From NCBI RefSeq assembly GCF_000714815.1, contig NZ_JMIH01000021.1, positions 1 to 64,000 on the forward strand: a stretch of 64,000 bases of DNA. Reading direction: 5' to 3'. Position 1 is the stretch's first letter. Each line of letters starts with the position of its first letter. Of this stretch, positions 34,710-44,348 are shown piece by piece. The notes beneath the pieces are model-generated. The model was not told the DNA's origin. It did not search any database and worked only from the letters and a program-made list of their open reading frames with translations. This stretch comes from Anditalea andensis. Lineage in GTDB: Bacteria; Bacteroidota; Bacteroidia; Cytophagales; Cyclobacteriaceae. The position numbers and the translations under genes were made by a program.

Positions 34710-36392
34710 ATGAAAAAGGTTTTATATATATTTTTATTATTACTGCTATCCAGCGCTGTAGATCTGCTAGCACAGACCGTTCCTCTCGGTACACCCTTGA
34801 TGGAAGAATACCTACGGCGACAGCAGCTGATCGGAAGCTTGGATCCAAATGTTTCCTTTAATATCCGGCCGCTCTATCCCGCTGTGGCCTTTAACCTTAA
34901 AAATGGTCTGGATCTCGACAGCACGTTTACAGATATAGCCAATTCTGAATTCCATAGCCTGATCGGTGACAAAGGAAAGGTCATGATGATGCCAATCTCT
35001 GTGCGCACCCAATACAATTCCAATTATGCATATGGCAGCAACGATGGCCCGATGATTCCCAATAGAGGATTGCAGACGCATTTTAGTATGGGCTTATATG
35101 TAGAATATGGCAAATTCAGTGTACAGTTTCAGCCGGACTTTATCCAAGCCCAAAACAAGCAGTATCAGGGATTTCCTGAAGAACACTGGGGAAGTACTTG
35201 GCTGGAATATTATGAATATCTGAATATGATCGACCGCCCGGAAAGGTTTGGCACTGGATCTTACACTAATTTTTACCTTGGTCAGTCCAGTATACGATAT
35301 AGTACAGAGCATATATCAGTAGGCATCTCTTCAGAAAGCCTATGGTGGGGACCTGCAAAAAGAAACAGTTTACTGATGAGCAACAATGCACCTGGTTTTC
35401 TTCACCTTACTTTAAATACCAGAAAGCCTATAGAAAGCCCCATCGGATCTTTTGAGGGTCAGCTCATCGCCGGAAGGCTGGATGCTTCTGGTTTTCCCCC
35501 TCCCAATCACCTTCATTCTGTACAGTACCAGATGCTCCACCACCCTAAGCGTGACAAAGATTGGCGCTATCTGGCAGGAGTGGTTCTCAGCTATCAGCCC
35601 AAGTGGGTACAGGGATTGTCTTTAGGATACAGCAGTGTGTCGCAGATGTATCATAATGACATGACAACTTTTGGGGATTACCTGCCTATCTTCAATGGTA
35701 ACAAGCGTAACCCTGCAGTCAGCAGCGGTGCTGATAACGTGAGGAACCAGCTGAGCAGTGGCTTTTTCCGCTGGGTAATGCCAAACGGGCATTTTGAATT
35801 TTATGGTGAATATGGGAGCAATGGAAACAGTAAACGTTTTAGGGAATTTATTGTGAACCCTGACGAAAACAGGGCCTATACCCTTGGCTTTGTCAATCTT
35901 ATCCCATTAAAAGACAAGCAATTCCTTCAGGTCCATATGGAAATGACCCATACTGGACAGACGGTAAGACGGGGCATCAGAAATATGAACAGCTGGTATA
36001 CCCACTCCCATGTTAGGCATGGCTATACCCATCAGGGTCAGGTAATCGGTGCCGGTATAGGTTCAGGAAGTAACGTGCTTTTTGGTGAGATCAGCTGGGT
36101 CAGGGAATTTAACCGACTGGGTTTTCAATTGGAAAGAATAGAAAACAACAATGATTTTTATTATAAAAGATTTGAAATTATCCTGGACTGGCGGAGAAAG
36201 TATGTGGACATAGTACCCGCTTTGGTAGCGGACTGGAAAATAGATAATTTTCTAATATCTTCTAAGTTGCAGTATGTCAACTCACTAAATTACATGTGGT
36301 ACTTGGAAGAAGATCCTAATAATTATTTAGCACCGGGCATGGACCGGAAAAACTTTGTGGCCAATATAGGGGTGGCGTATATATTTAGGTAA
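34710..36392 (+). CDS. Wzi-family capsule assembly outer-membrane protein, copy 2
   Basis: I use the ATG at 34710 (560 residues), since it starts a proper signal peptide (MKKVLYIFLLLLLSSAVDLLAQ); the ORF limit at 34680 adds a charged leader. It shares with copy 1 the patterns LGTPLMEEYLRRQQLIGSLD, NRGLQTHFSMGLYVEYGKFSVQFQPDFIQAQN, SIRYSTEHISVGISSESLWWGPAKRNSLLMSNNAPGF, and GSFEGQLIAGRLDA. It lies 63 bases after copy 1. The sequence is more GC-rich than copy 1, so the two may have entered at different times or diverged under different codon pressure. Confidence 0.85.
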   Translation: MKKVLYIFLLLLLSSAVDLLAQTVPLGTPLMEEYLRRQQLIGSLDPNVSFNIRPLYPAVAFNLKNGLDLDSTFTDIANSEFHSLIGDKGKVMMMPISVRTQYNSNYAYGSNDGPMIPNRGLQTHFSMGLYVEYGKFSVQFQPDFIQAQNKQYQGFPEEHWGSTWLEYYEYLNMIDRPERFGTGSYTNFYLGQSSIRYSTEHISVGISSESLWWGPAKRNSLLMSNNAPGFLHLTLNTRKPIESPIGSFEGQLIAGRLDASGFPPPNHLHSVQYQMLHHPKRDKDWRYLAGVVLSYQPKWVQGLSLGYSSVSQMYHNDMTTFGDYLPIFNGNKRNPAVSSGADNVRNQLSSGFFRWVMPNGHFEFYGEYGSNGNSKRFREFIVNPDENRAYTLGFVNLIPLKDKQFLQVHMEMTHTGQTVRRGIRNMNSWYTHSHVRHGYTHQGQVIGAGIGSGSNVLFGEISWVREFNRLGFQLERIENNNDFYYKRFEIILDWRRKYVDIVPALVADWKIDNFLISSKLQYVNSLNYMWYLEEDPNNYLAPGMDRKNFVANIGVAYIFR

Positions 36393-36506
36393 TGGTATAA
36401 AAAATCAACCGAAACACTGAAGCTAGCCTAATCTATACTTTAATTTACACTCATCCTGTAGACAGAGCGCGTCATATAGGATGCTTACTTTATATGATGA
36501 AATATT

Positions 36507-37014
36507 ATGAAATGGTACATTCTCCTTGTCTCATTTCTATGTGATTCAACCTCATCCGTAAATATGAGGCATATTAGGGATACAATGGGTGGAAAATAAT
36601 CTAAAAGTATCCGAACGGATAAAAGAAAGATGGGGCCAACAGGATAGAGCTTTTAAATTTCATGGTCAAACCATCTATATGGATATGATACCGATGTTTC
36701 AACTGTTTCCAGCCCAACATGGAGGGCCTACTATTAATTTGTACGCCGGAGCTGGTATAGGTATAGTGCATATAAACAACCATCAATATAGGAAGGTGGC
36801 TCAAGAAGTGGCAGAAAAGCAGGCGACCGTGACGAGTGCATACATTCCCATAAGAGCTGCTATAGGAAAGAAATTAAATGGTACCATAGAGCTGCTATTA
36901 GAAGGTTCATTTTTGGGTACCTTTACAGATCAATTGGATGGTCATGTAGGTAAAAAATATATTAAAAACGATCACTTGATTCAGGCACAGGTCGCGGTAA
37001 AAAAACTTTTTTAA
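36507..37014 (+). pseudogene. Truncated small outer-membrane barrel protein
   Basis: From 36589 a 141-codon frame encodes the C-terminal half of the barrel family seen at 5478-6176 and 37020-37751: AFKFHGQTIYMDMIPMFQLFP, INLYAGAGIGIV, AYIPIRAAIG, LEGSFLGTFTDQLDGH, and terminal KKLF. The relatives are 232-243 residues and need about 90 more N-terminal residues including a signal peptide. A short signal-like start (MKWYILLVSFLC) begins at 36507 but in another frame and stops after 30 codons, which suggests an internal deletion. Without a signal peptide the encoded product cannot reach the outer membrane. The overall direction is opposite to the intact paralogue 5 bases downstream. Confidence 0.65.
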
Positions 37015-37019
37015 TAGGG

Positions 37020-37751
37020 TCAATATGTAGGATTATTCAGCAGGGAATTTACCATTTTAAAAGTAAAAAATTTTCTTATTTTAATCTGAATACCCATAGG
37101 ATAGTCATCCAAATGATTTGAGCCACGATGTCCGTCGATGTCATCATCAAAAGTAAACAATAAGGAGCCTTCCAAAGAAAGGTCCCATAAGGGCCTGAAC
37201 CTGTAAGAAATACCAGCTCTAAGCGGAATATAGGGGATAAACTTATTATTTTCCCGACGGATGGAAGTGCTCTCCACCATCATATCGTTAGTAGAAAATA
37301 TGGCCATACCTCCTATACCTGTACTCGCATATAGATTTAATCTGCGACGGTGGACGGTTTCTCTAAATCTGAATAAGCGGAAAACCGGAGCCACATCAAA
37401 ATAGTAAAGTTGTCCCCTAAAATCATATGCATTCCCTTCATCTCCCAGCTGCATCTTTCTATCCATGGAAGCATCCAAGTTTCCCTCCATCCCTTGAAAA
37501 CCTAATGTAGTCCTTAGGGAAAAGGGAGCGTTAATGTTTTTGGTAAGGGAAAGAGAAGCCGCCGGAGTTAAAGCAAAACCTATTCTACGAATAGATCCGG
37601 CATTATCTGCATACATCCACCCCGGGCCGACACCGGCCTCTATGCTCCAGGGTCTTTCCATCGTCTCATAATTAAAATTTTGGGCTATGGCTGGACGTAA
37701 ACTGTAAAAAAGGACAGTCAGGGTAAAAAGTATAATGGTAAAATTTTTCAT
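37020..37751 (-). CDS. Small outer-membrane beta-barrel protein, paralogue
   Basis: 243 residues with a signal peptide (MKNFTIILFTLTVLFYSLRPAIAQ) and a barrel pattern. It shares with the protein at 5478-6176 the ADNAG turn after a PGWMY/PAMLY strand, a YFDVAPVFRLF/FLDLMPVYQF strand, YASTGIG/YYAGMGLG, YIPLRAGIS/YIPIRAGLS and a (D/N)(I/V)DG(H/N)R turn near the end. The last residues NNPTY extend beyond the usual aromatic terminus. The function is unknown. It converges with the truncated copy. Confidence 0.75.
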   Translation of the reverse strand: MKNFTIILFTLTVLFYSLRPAIAQNFNYETMERPWSIEAGVGPGWMYADNAGSIRRIGFALTPAASLSLTKNINAPFSLRTTLGFQGMEGNLDASMDRKMQLGDEGNAYDFRGQLYYFDVAPVFRLFRFRETVHRRRLNLYASTGIGGMAIFSTNDMMVESTSIRRENNKFIPYIPLRAGISYRFRPLWDLSLEGSLLFTFDDDIDGHRGSNHLDDYPMGIQIKIRKFFTFKMVNSLLNNPTY

Positions 37752-37995
37752 GGGTTCAGGATAAATCCTTTAAAACCAATCAAACTTAAAGCCAAAAATC
37801 AAAAGGGAAACGTGGACATCATTTCATAGCAATAGAAGTTTTTATAAAGATCAATGGATATAGAAGGTTTATATTTATACTGCTTATTGGTCTACATCCA
37901 TATATATGTATTTTATCCTCAGGTTTGAAGGAAATTTTTTGAATGGCCAAGTCAAAAAGCTGGTACAAATAAATCATTTGGACATATCCACCTAT

Positions 37996-38035
37996 TTTCT
38001 CCCCAAAACTACTGAGAGGTAGATTCGGGGAGAAA
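37996..38035 (-). terminator. Possible terminator after the SusC/SusD unit
   Basis: TTTCTCCCC at 37996-38004 pairs perfectly with GGGGAGAAA at 38027-38035, just after the SusD stop in the direction of transcription. The loop is long (22 bases) and the T-run is poor, so this is only a candidate. Confidence 0.4.
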
Positions 38036-38046
38036 CATTGTTATAG

Positions 38047-39552
38047 TTAATACCCAGGATTCTGATCAGCCAGTTCGATACCAGGGTTGAGGTCAATTTC
38101 TCGCTGTGGAATTGGTAGCAGGACCTCATGATTTTGTACATTACCGGCCAGAACGGGGTAGTAAACCTGGAAATGATTTCTCATTACATCCAGCAAAATG
38201 CCCCATCTGACCAGGTCATATCGTCTTATCCCTTCGAAAGCCAGCTCTTTTCTTCTTTCCTGTCTTACCGCCTGTCTAAATGCATCCTGAGCTAGACCGG
38301 GTGCTATATCTGGCAACCCGGCCCTTCTACGTACTTGGTTGATCATATCATAAGCGGTAGGGGAAGGGCTTCCTTCTGCTTCATTGGCAGCTTCAGCATA
38401 CATCAGCAATACATCCGCATACCGTATAATGGGATAATTAAGATTGCCTCTCGGAGGGGCCGACTCCTGAAATTTACCTATATAGGGTGCAGGAATACAG
38501 GGAGCGGGAAAACCCATACAGGAAGCCCGTGGATCGTAAAAGTTAGTACCGCCGTTAGCCAAAGGCAGCTCCAAGAGAAATGCAGTTCCAAATCTGATGT
38601 CATTAGGATCAAAGGCACTAACAATATCGAAAGTGGGTTCGTTAACTCCATTACCATTTCCAGTAATAGAATTTATACCCCTGGGCTGGAAAAATTCCTG
38701 GATAGTACTTCCTACACCCTGCAAGGCACTAAACTGAACTGAAAATAAGTGCTCTGGGCTGTTTTGGTTCTCCAGCTGAAAAACATCTCTATAAGCGTTT
38801 AGTAGTCGGTGATGACCTGAATCAATCACCTCTTTTGCTTTGTCCCTTGCCAAAGCCCAATAAGGAGAGCCTGGATTGTCCCCAGCTCTGGTCAAGTAAA
38901 CCCTGGCCAAAAGAGCTTTGGCAGAAGAGCGGGTTACCTGGCCTTCAAGGTTCTGTGATGCGGGCAGGTTTTCTGCAGCCAATAAATCTGGAATAATGAC
39001 TTCATCATATATCCTGTTTACATCCACCCTCGGACTGGCTACATCATTTATATTTAATGTTTCTTCCACCTTTAACGGCACCGCCCCATACAGTTGGACC
39101 AGATCAAAATATAAAAATGCCCTGAGAAATTTAGCCTGGTTGATGATATTTTCTTTTTGGCTGTCATTCATGGAGATAGCCGGTACACGGCTGATTACAG
39201 CATTGGCCCTATTTATAGTTATGTAGGAATTTTCATATCGGTCCCTTACTATACCATTATTTGGATCTACCGTAAATTCATCCATCTGTATCCTATCCTG
39301 ATTTCCTCTAAACTCCCCTGTGAAGGTATCATCAGACCCCATATCCCCTATCAGATAATGCTGGGAATACATGCTTCCCATTCTCAGTCCTGCATACACA
39401 CCCACAAGGGCGGCTTCTGCATCCGAGGCCGTGTTATAAAAGTTTTCCGGGGCGATAAAGCTGAATACTTCTTCCTGTAATGGATCCTCACATGCACTTA
39501 TCAGTGTGAGTAGTGATAGAATAATCCCTATATATATATATTTAATTTTCAT
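38047..39552 (-). CDS. SusD/RagB family outer-membrane lipoprotein
   Basis: 501 residues. Lipoprotein signal ending LISAC (Cys21), followed by the SusD pattern: PENFYNTASDAEAALVGVYAGL, INRANAVISRVPAI, AKFLRAFLYFDLVQLYGAVPL, AKALLARVYLTRAGD, NYPIIRYADVLLMYAEAANE and RRKELAFEGIRRYDLVRW near the end. SusD proteins sit on the cell surface and form a lid over the SusC channel encoded directly upstream. No glycoside hydrolase, sulfatase, peptidase or hybrid regulator is encoded beside the pair, so its substrate cannot be predicted from context. Confidence 0.95.
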   Translation of the reverse strand: MKIKYIYIGIILSLLTLISACEDPLQEEVFSFIAPENFYNTASDAEAALVGVYAGLRMGSMYSQHYLIGDMGSDDTFTGEFRGNQDRIQMDEFTVDPNNGIVRDRYENSYITINRANAVISRVPAISMNDSQKENIINQAKFLRAFLYFDLVQLYGAVPLKVEETLNINDVASPRVDVNRIYDEVIIPDLLAAENLPASQNLEGQVTRSSAKALLARVYLTRAGDNPGSPYWALARDKAKEVIDSGHHRLLNAYRDVFQLENQNSPEHLFSVQFSALQGVGSTIQEFFQPRGINSITGNGNGVNEPTFDIVSAFDPNDIRFGTAFLLELPLANGGTNFYDPRASCMGFPAPCIPAPYIGKFQESAPPRGNLNYPIIRYADVLLMYAEAANEAEGSPSPTAYDMINQVRRRAGLPDIAPGLAQDAFRQAVRQERRKELAFEGIRRYDLVRWGILLDVMRNHFQVYYPVLAGNVQNHEVLLPIPQREIDLNPGIELADQNPGY

Positions 39553-39616
39553 TTTCTGTCTGTTTTTATGATCAGGTTATGTTATTTGAAGCAAAAGCTT
39601 CCTTATCAGATATAGA

Positions 39617-42600
39617 TTATAGGCCAAAATTTACACCTAAAATAAAAGTCCTTGCCATGGGAAAAGTCCCTCTGTCTATACCGATCCCTATGGGATTTTG
39701 GCCAAAAGAATTGACTTCTGGGTCGAATCCAGAATAATTGGTAAAGGTGAATAGGTTTTGTGCCTGGGCATATATTCTGCAGGAACGTAGCCAGGTTACC
39801 CCGGTATTGGCCACAGGAAGCTGATATCCCAAAGTAATGTTTCTGACCCTCAGAAAAGAGGCATCTTCAATATGCCTATCAGAAAGAACAAAAGGTCTGG
39901 TCCGGGCACTTGGCCATTCGTTACTAGGGTTTTCAGGTGTCCATCTGTTCAGCACATCTCTTACATTATTCGTGGCGCCATCATTTCTATACAGCTCATG
40001 ACTGTTGACATTCCATACATCATTCCCATAGGTGCCTTGGAGAAAGATGGATAGGTCAAAGTGCTTATAGGCAAGATTATTGGTCAGTCCATAAAAGAAT
40101 TTAGGCTGTGGATTTCCTATGATCGTCCGGTCATTATTATTAATCACTCCGTCCCCGTTTACATCCACATACCTGATATCGCCAGGCCCTATTGACCCAA
40201 AGGAACTACTGCCAGGTATCACATCCTCTCCCTGCTGGTAAATGCCGTCAGTCACCATTCCAAAGAAACTGCCTACCGGAGCTCCTACCTGAAGAATGCT
40301 GGAATTGGATATCTGTAAGTGTCCGTCTCCGGTATCGGGTGCTAGCCGAAAAGATTCGCCGGGACCCAACTGTAAAATTTTGTTTCTGTTGAAGGTAATG
40401 TTGGCATTGGTGACCCAGCTAAATGCCCCGCTGAGGTTATTGCTGTTTATAGCTAGTTCTATTCCTTTGTTTTCCACGCTGCCTATATTCTGCAGTATAG
40501 TGGAAAAACCGCTGGATCGGGGCAGGTCTAATGGAAGCAATAAGTCTTGCGTCTTTTTATAATATGCTGCTGCTTCCAGAAACACCCTGTCTTCCCATAC
40601 TCCTACTTCCAGACCCAGATTTACCTGATTTGTCTTTTCCCATCTTAAATCTGGATTTGGAATACGGCCCGGTGCCAGACCTATGGCTATCACACTGCCG
40701 AATGCATTTCTCTCTGTATTCAGTTGGGAAAGCGACTGATATAAACCTATTTCCTGATTTCCTGTCAACCCCCAGCTTCCCGTCACCTTTAAAGTACTGA
40801 TGATGCTTTGAACCTTCAGGAAGGGTTCATTGCCAATATTATATCCAATGGCCGCTGAAGGAAAATAACCCCATTTGTTACCAGATCCAAATCTGGAAGA
40901 GCCGTCAGCCCTAAAGGTACCTGTGAATAAAAATTTATCAAACATGGTATAGTTCACCCGACCAAACCAGGAATCCAGTCTCCAGATGCTACGGCCTGAA
41001 AAAGGTGTTCCTACAATCTGCCCTAGGCCCAGATTATCGGAACCCAATGCATCTGTAGGAAAATTAGTAGCCTGAGCCCCTACAAAATCTACCATCTGGG
41101 ACTGACTTTCATATCCAGCCAATAGGGTAAGGTTATGGTCTCTATTAATGATCTTATTATAGTTTAGCGTCAGGGTACCTACCGGACTGAAGACGTCCTT
41201 TTTCTCCACCAAAGCTGAACCGAAGGCATTTCGGCCCCTATTGTTGGTGCTGGGTGCATAAAAATCCCTTCTTCCTGCCTGATAATCCATACCTGCAGAG
41301 GCCCTGAATTTTAGATCTGAAACAATGTCCCATTCAAAATATACATTACCCAATACCCTATTGGTAACATTTTTATTCAACGTTTCCATGGCATCCTGCA
41401 CAGGGTTTCCTACCTGCTGTGAGCCAGGAATGGCACTGTTATCAAATGTATAATTATTGTTCTCATCGAATACAGGCAGCGTAGGAGAGAAAACCAATGC
41501 GGCGTTTACCACCCCGCCTCTGGTCACATCAGTTACCTGCTGATTATTGGTCGCACGGGAAATAGTCAGTGAATTTCCTACAGTAACTCTGGGATTGATG
41601 GTTTTGTCCACATTTATCCGAAGTGACCCCCGAGTGAAACCAGAATTGAGAATGACCCCCTGCTGGTCGAAATAATTGCCAGAAATGGCATATCTGGTTT
41701 TTTTGTCACCTCCGGATATGGTTATTTGATGGTTTTGGATAGGTGCCTGCCGGAATACTTCATGCTGCCAATCGGTACTGTTACCCCTAAAACCGGCAAT
41801 ATCCTCTGCCGAAAAAATTTCCGGCTGACCCCGGTTTACTCTTGCTTCATTGGCTACAATGGCAAATTCTTCCGCATTCAACAAGGGAATGGTTCTGCTC
41901 ACCTCCTGGATGCCATAATAACTTTCCACATCTATATTGGTCACTCCTGCCTGTCCTCTTTTAGTAGTGATGATGACCACACCATTAGCGCCTCTAGACC
42001 CATAGATGGCCGTAGCGGAAGCATCTTTCAGTATTTCCATTGATGCTATATCCCCGGGATTGATATTTGCCAGAGCGTTTTGAGATTGTCCACCTCCCGT
42101 AGCACCAGGAGAATAAGTGGCATTATTGGGGAAAATAGGAATGCCATCAATGACGTACAAAGGTTCATTGGATGCATTGATGGAATTGCCCCCGCGTATC
42201 CTTATGGATACACCACCCCCGGGAGCAGCGGATGCCTGTGTAACCTGTACGCCTGATGCCCTCCCCTGCAGTGCCTGATCCAGGGATGCCACAGCCACTT
42301 GTTTTATGTCTCTTTCACCTACAGATGATACTGATCCCGTGAGGTCAGACTTTCTTTGGACGCCATAACCCACTACGATGACTTCTCCCAGATCAGAAAT
42401 TTGAGTCATTAATTGTACATTAATGCTGGTCTGGTTTCCGACCTCTACCTCTTTGGATATAAATCCTATGAAGGAGAAAACCAAAGTTCCACCTTCTGGC
42501 ACATCTATACTATACCCTCCATCAAAATCAGCCACTGTGCCTGTGCTGGATCCTTTTAGCAATACTGATGTACCTGGAATGGGGTCCCCCATCTCATCCG

Positions 42601-42700
42601 TTATAGTACCCTTTACAGTTCTCTCCTGTCCAAACGATGGACATATTATCAATAGAAAGATCAGGGCTACGTTTAATAATAAGTAAAAGTTTTTCATCAT
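39617..42700 (-). CDS. SusC/RagA family TonB-dependent receptor
   Basis: 1027 residues (1026 if the second ATG is used). Signal peptide, then a CarboxypepD_reg-like domain (GTITDEMGDPIPGTSVLLKGSS, FSFIGF), a plug domain (VSSVGERDIKQVAVASLDQALQGRASGVQV, YVIDGIPIF, SATAIYGSRGANGVVIITTKRG) and a 22-stranded barrel ending FILGVNFGL. There is no N-terminal sigma-regulator signalling domain. The SusD gene follows after 64 bases. The pair should take up an oligomer such as a glycan or peptide across the outer membrane with TonB energy. Confidence 0.95.
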   Translation of the reverse strand: MMKNFYLLLNVALIFLLIICPSFGQERTVKGTITDEMGDPIPGTSVLLKGSSTGTVADFDGGYSIDVPEGGTLVFSFIGFISKEVEVGNQTSINVQLMTQISDLGEVIVVGYGVQRKSDLTGSVSSVGERDIKQVAVASLDQALQGRASGVQVTQASAAPGGGVSIRIRGGNSINASNEPLYVIDGIPIFPNNATYSPGATGGGQSQNALANINPGDIASMEILKDASATAIYGSRGANGVVIITTKRGQAGVTNIDVESYYGIQEVSRTIPLLNAEEFAIVANEARVNRGQPEIFSAEDIAGFRGNSTDWQHEVFRQAPIQNHQITISGGDKKTRYAISGNYFDQQGVILNSGFTRGSLRINVDKTINPRVTVGNSLTISRATNNQQVTDVTRGGVVNAALVFSPTLPVFDENNNYTFDNSAIPGSQQVGNPVQDAMETLNKNVTNRVLGNVYFEWDIVSDLKFRASAGMDYQAGRRDFYAPSTNNRGRNAFGSALVEKKDVFSPVGTLTLNYNKIINRDHNLTLLAGYESQSQMVDFVGAQATNFPTDALGSDNLGLGQIVGTPFSGRSIWRLDSWFGRVNYTMFDKFLFTGTFRADGSSRFGSGNKWGYFPSAAIGYNIGNEPFLKVQSIISTLKVTGSWGLTGNQEIGLYQSLSQLNTERNAFGSVIAIGLAPGRIPNPDLRWEKTNQVNLGLEVGVWEDRVFLEAAAYYKKTQDLLLPLDLPRSSGFSTILQNIGSVENKGIELAINSNNLSGAFSWVTNANITFNRNKILQLGPGESFRLAPDTGDGHLQISNSSILQVGAPVGSFFGMVTDGIYQQGEDVIPGSSSFGSIGPGDIRYVDVNGDGVINNNDRTIIGNPQPKFFYGLTNNLAYKHFDLSIFLQGTYGNDVWNVNSHELYRNDGATNNVRDVLNRWTPENPSNEWPSARTRPFVLSDRHIEDASFLRVRNITLGYQLPVANTGVTWLRSCRIYAQAQNLFTFTNYSGFDPEVNSFGQNPIGIGIDRGTFPMARTFILGVNFGL

Positions 42701-43145
42701 GTTATCTGGGTTTTTGTTAAAGTTTATCTGATAATGATAAGAGGTACAAGACTTTAAGAAATCATCTGTTTTATAGTTAGAATAATAATAAACTATAAGG
42801 TTATATATATAAAATAGGGTTTATATATTTAAAAATACAATAAATAAAGAAGGAAAAATCACGGAATCGATTTCTAAATAGAATTACCTTCTGACTTTAA
42901 TTTCTGTATAAAATTTATTAGATTATAGGGGTCATGGTGGAAATCCCTTTTGATTTTTCAGGGCATAAATGAGTATTAAATAATTTAAACTCCAACATGT
43001 ATAGGGAGATACGTAAGCAGTACATGCATATGGAAGGTAATAGGCTTTTCTAGTTGATGCGGCCCGAAAAATAATTCTATAAAGCTAACCTTTGAATATT
43101 TGCTTACGCTAAACGGTCTTTTACATCAACCTGGACCATATAACC
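42701..43145. other. Intergenic region upstream of susC
   Basis: 445 AT-rich bases. No coding frame with family resemblance and no strong hairpin. It should hold the promoter of the SusC/SusD unit, but I find no full TTG-N19/20-TAnnTTTG match on the minus strand, so I give no promoter position. Confidence 0.4.
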
Positions 43146-44294
43146 CTAAAAAACCTCATTCAACCCAAAGTAAAAAGCCCGCTGGTCACCATAGGCCAGA
43201 TCCAGCCTGATATTTAACCCTTCATTATTAAGCCTGTACCGGAAACCAATGCCTCCGCCAAACCTGAACCTGTCCCATCCATAGGAGGATAAGCGGTCAG
43301 CCACCTGCCCGCCGCTTCCAAACAATACAAGACCTAAGTTTCGGTACAGTGGCAACCTGTACTCTACCTGATGGGCCATGCCCAACCTGTCCCTGTACCT
43401 GCCTTCAAAATATCCCCTCATCCTATCACTCCCTCCAAGGAGAGAAATGTGCTGAAAAGGAGGGTTGCCAGTGGTAAAGCTCCACCATGACTGTACTGCC
43501 AGCACTTGACTGTTCCAGGTGTTGAAATACCTTCGGAAATCCAATTGATATTGGTTAAATGTGAAATTGCTGCCCAGATAGGATTGGAAGGTCATCCATG
43601 ATACCTGATGAAAGCTACCGTGTGATGGCTGAAAAATATTGTCCCGGGTATCATAATTCAGCAGTAACCCCAAACCTGAAAGCTGCTGCCCTTCACTGCC
43701 CGCTACCTGACGATTATCCAGGATGCCTCCTGGTTCTTTACGGTAAATATCATCGATCCTGAACTCGTATCGTGGACCAAGGTAAAGCGCAGGCGCTACC
43801 TGCCTTTCATAATTGAGGTGAAAATATGCATAGCGGGTAGCATAATACTCTTCATTATCACTGCTGAGTTCATTGCCAACCCCATAAAATTTGAAAGGAT
43901 AGTCCGTCAATTCCAATCTGGCATTCACATATTCCCGGTTTTCCTTCATCCAAAGGTTAACTTCCCCACTGATGATCACCTGACGGTTGAAGGTATATAA
44001 AATCGTGATGGGAAGGGTACTCGGTCTAAGGACAGAGGACAGGGTGTCATTTTGATATCTAAAGACCTTAATCGCTCTCGCCCCCAGTCCCAGGCTGGTC
44101 TCGGGTGAATAGGTCAGTGCCGGAATAAAACTCCACTTATCCCCGCTTATGAAATCTATCACCCCATCAGCGGTGTCAAACATTTTTTCTACCAGCCCTC
44201 TTTTGTTTGACAGACCTTCATTCACATGCTGCTGGCCCAAAATTGGAAAAGCTAAAAAAAGCCCTAATAAAAGGATGATTACAGATTTTGCCAC
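43146..44294 (-). CDS. Omp85/BamA-TamA family outer-membrane barrel without POTRA domains
   Basis: 382 residues, starting at a GTG (44294) that gives a signal peptide (MAKSVIILLLGLFLAFPILGQ). No ATG is available in frame nearby. About 340 residues of barrel follow, with FIPALTYSPETSLGLGARA at the start, LLLNYDTRDNIFQPSHGSFHQV in the middle, LGGSDRMRGYFEGRYRDRLGMAHQVEYRLPL and a final RLDLAYGDQRAFYFGLNEVF. The RGY/F motif inside the L6-like segment is conserved in surface-antigen D15 proteins. POTRA domains are absent, so it is not BamA itself and is more like the short patatin-less D15 proteins. The function is unknown. Confidence 0.83.
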   Translation of the reverse strand: MAKSVIILLLGLFLAFPILGQQHVNEGLSNKRGLVEKMFDTADGVIDFISGDKWSFIPALTYSPETSLGLGARAIKVFRYQNDTLSSVLRPSTLPITILYTFNRQVIISGEVNLWMKENREYVNARLELTDYPFKFYGVGNELSSDNEEYYATRYAYFHLNYERQVAPALYLGPRYEFRIDDIYRKEPGGILDNRQVAGSEGQQLSGLGLLLNYDTRDNIFQPSHGSFHQVSWMTFQSYLGSNFTFNQYQLDFRRYFNTWNSQVLAVQSWWSFTTGNPPFQHISLLGGSDRMRGYFEGRYRDRLGMAHQVEYRLPLYRNLGLVLFGSGGQVADRLSSYGWDRFRFGGGIGFRYRLNNEGLNIRLDLAYGDQRAFYFGLNEVF

Positions 44295-44348
44295 AGAAAG
44301 CAGGAGTTGTCCATATGATAGATCATCAAGGATACAAATCTAAGCTAA

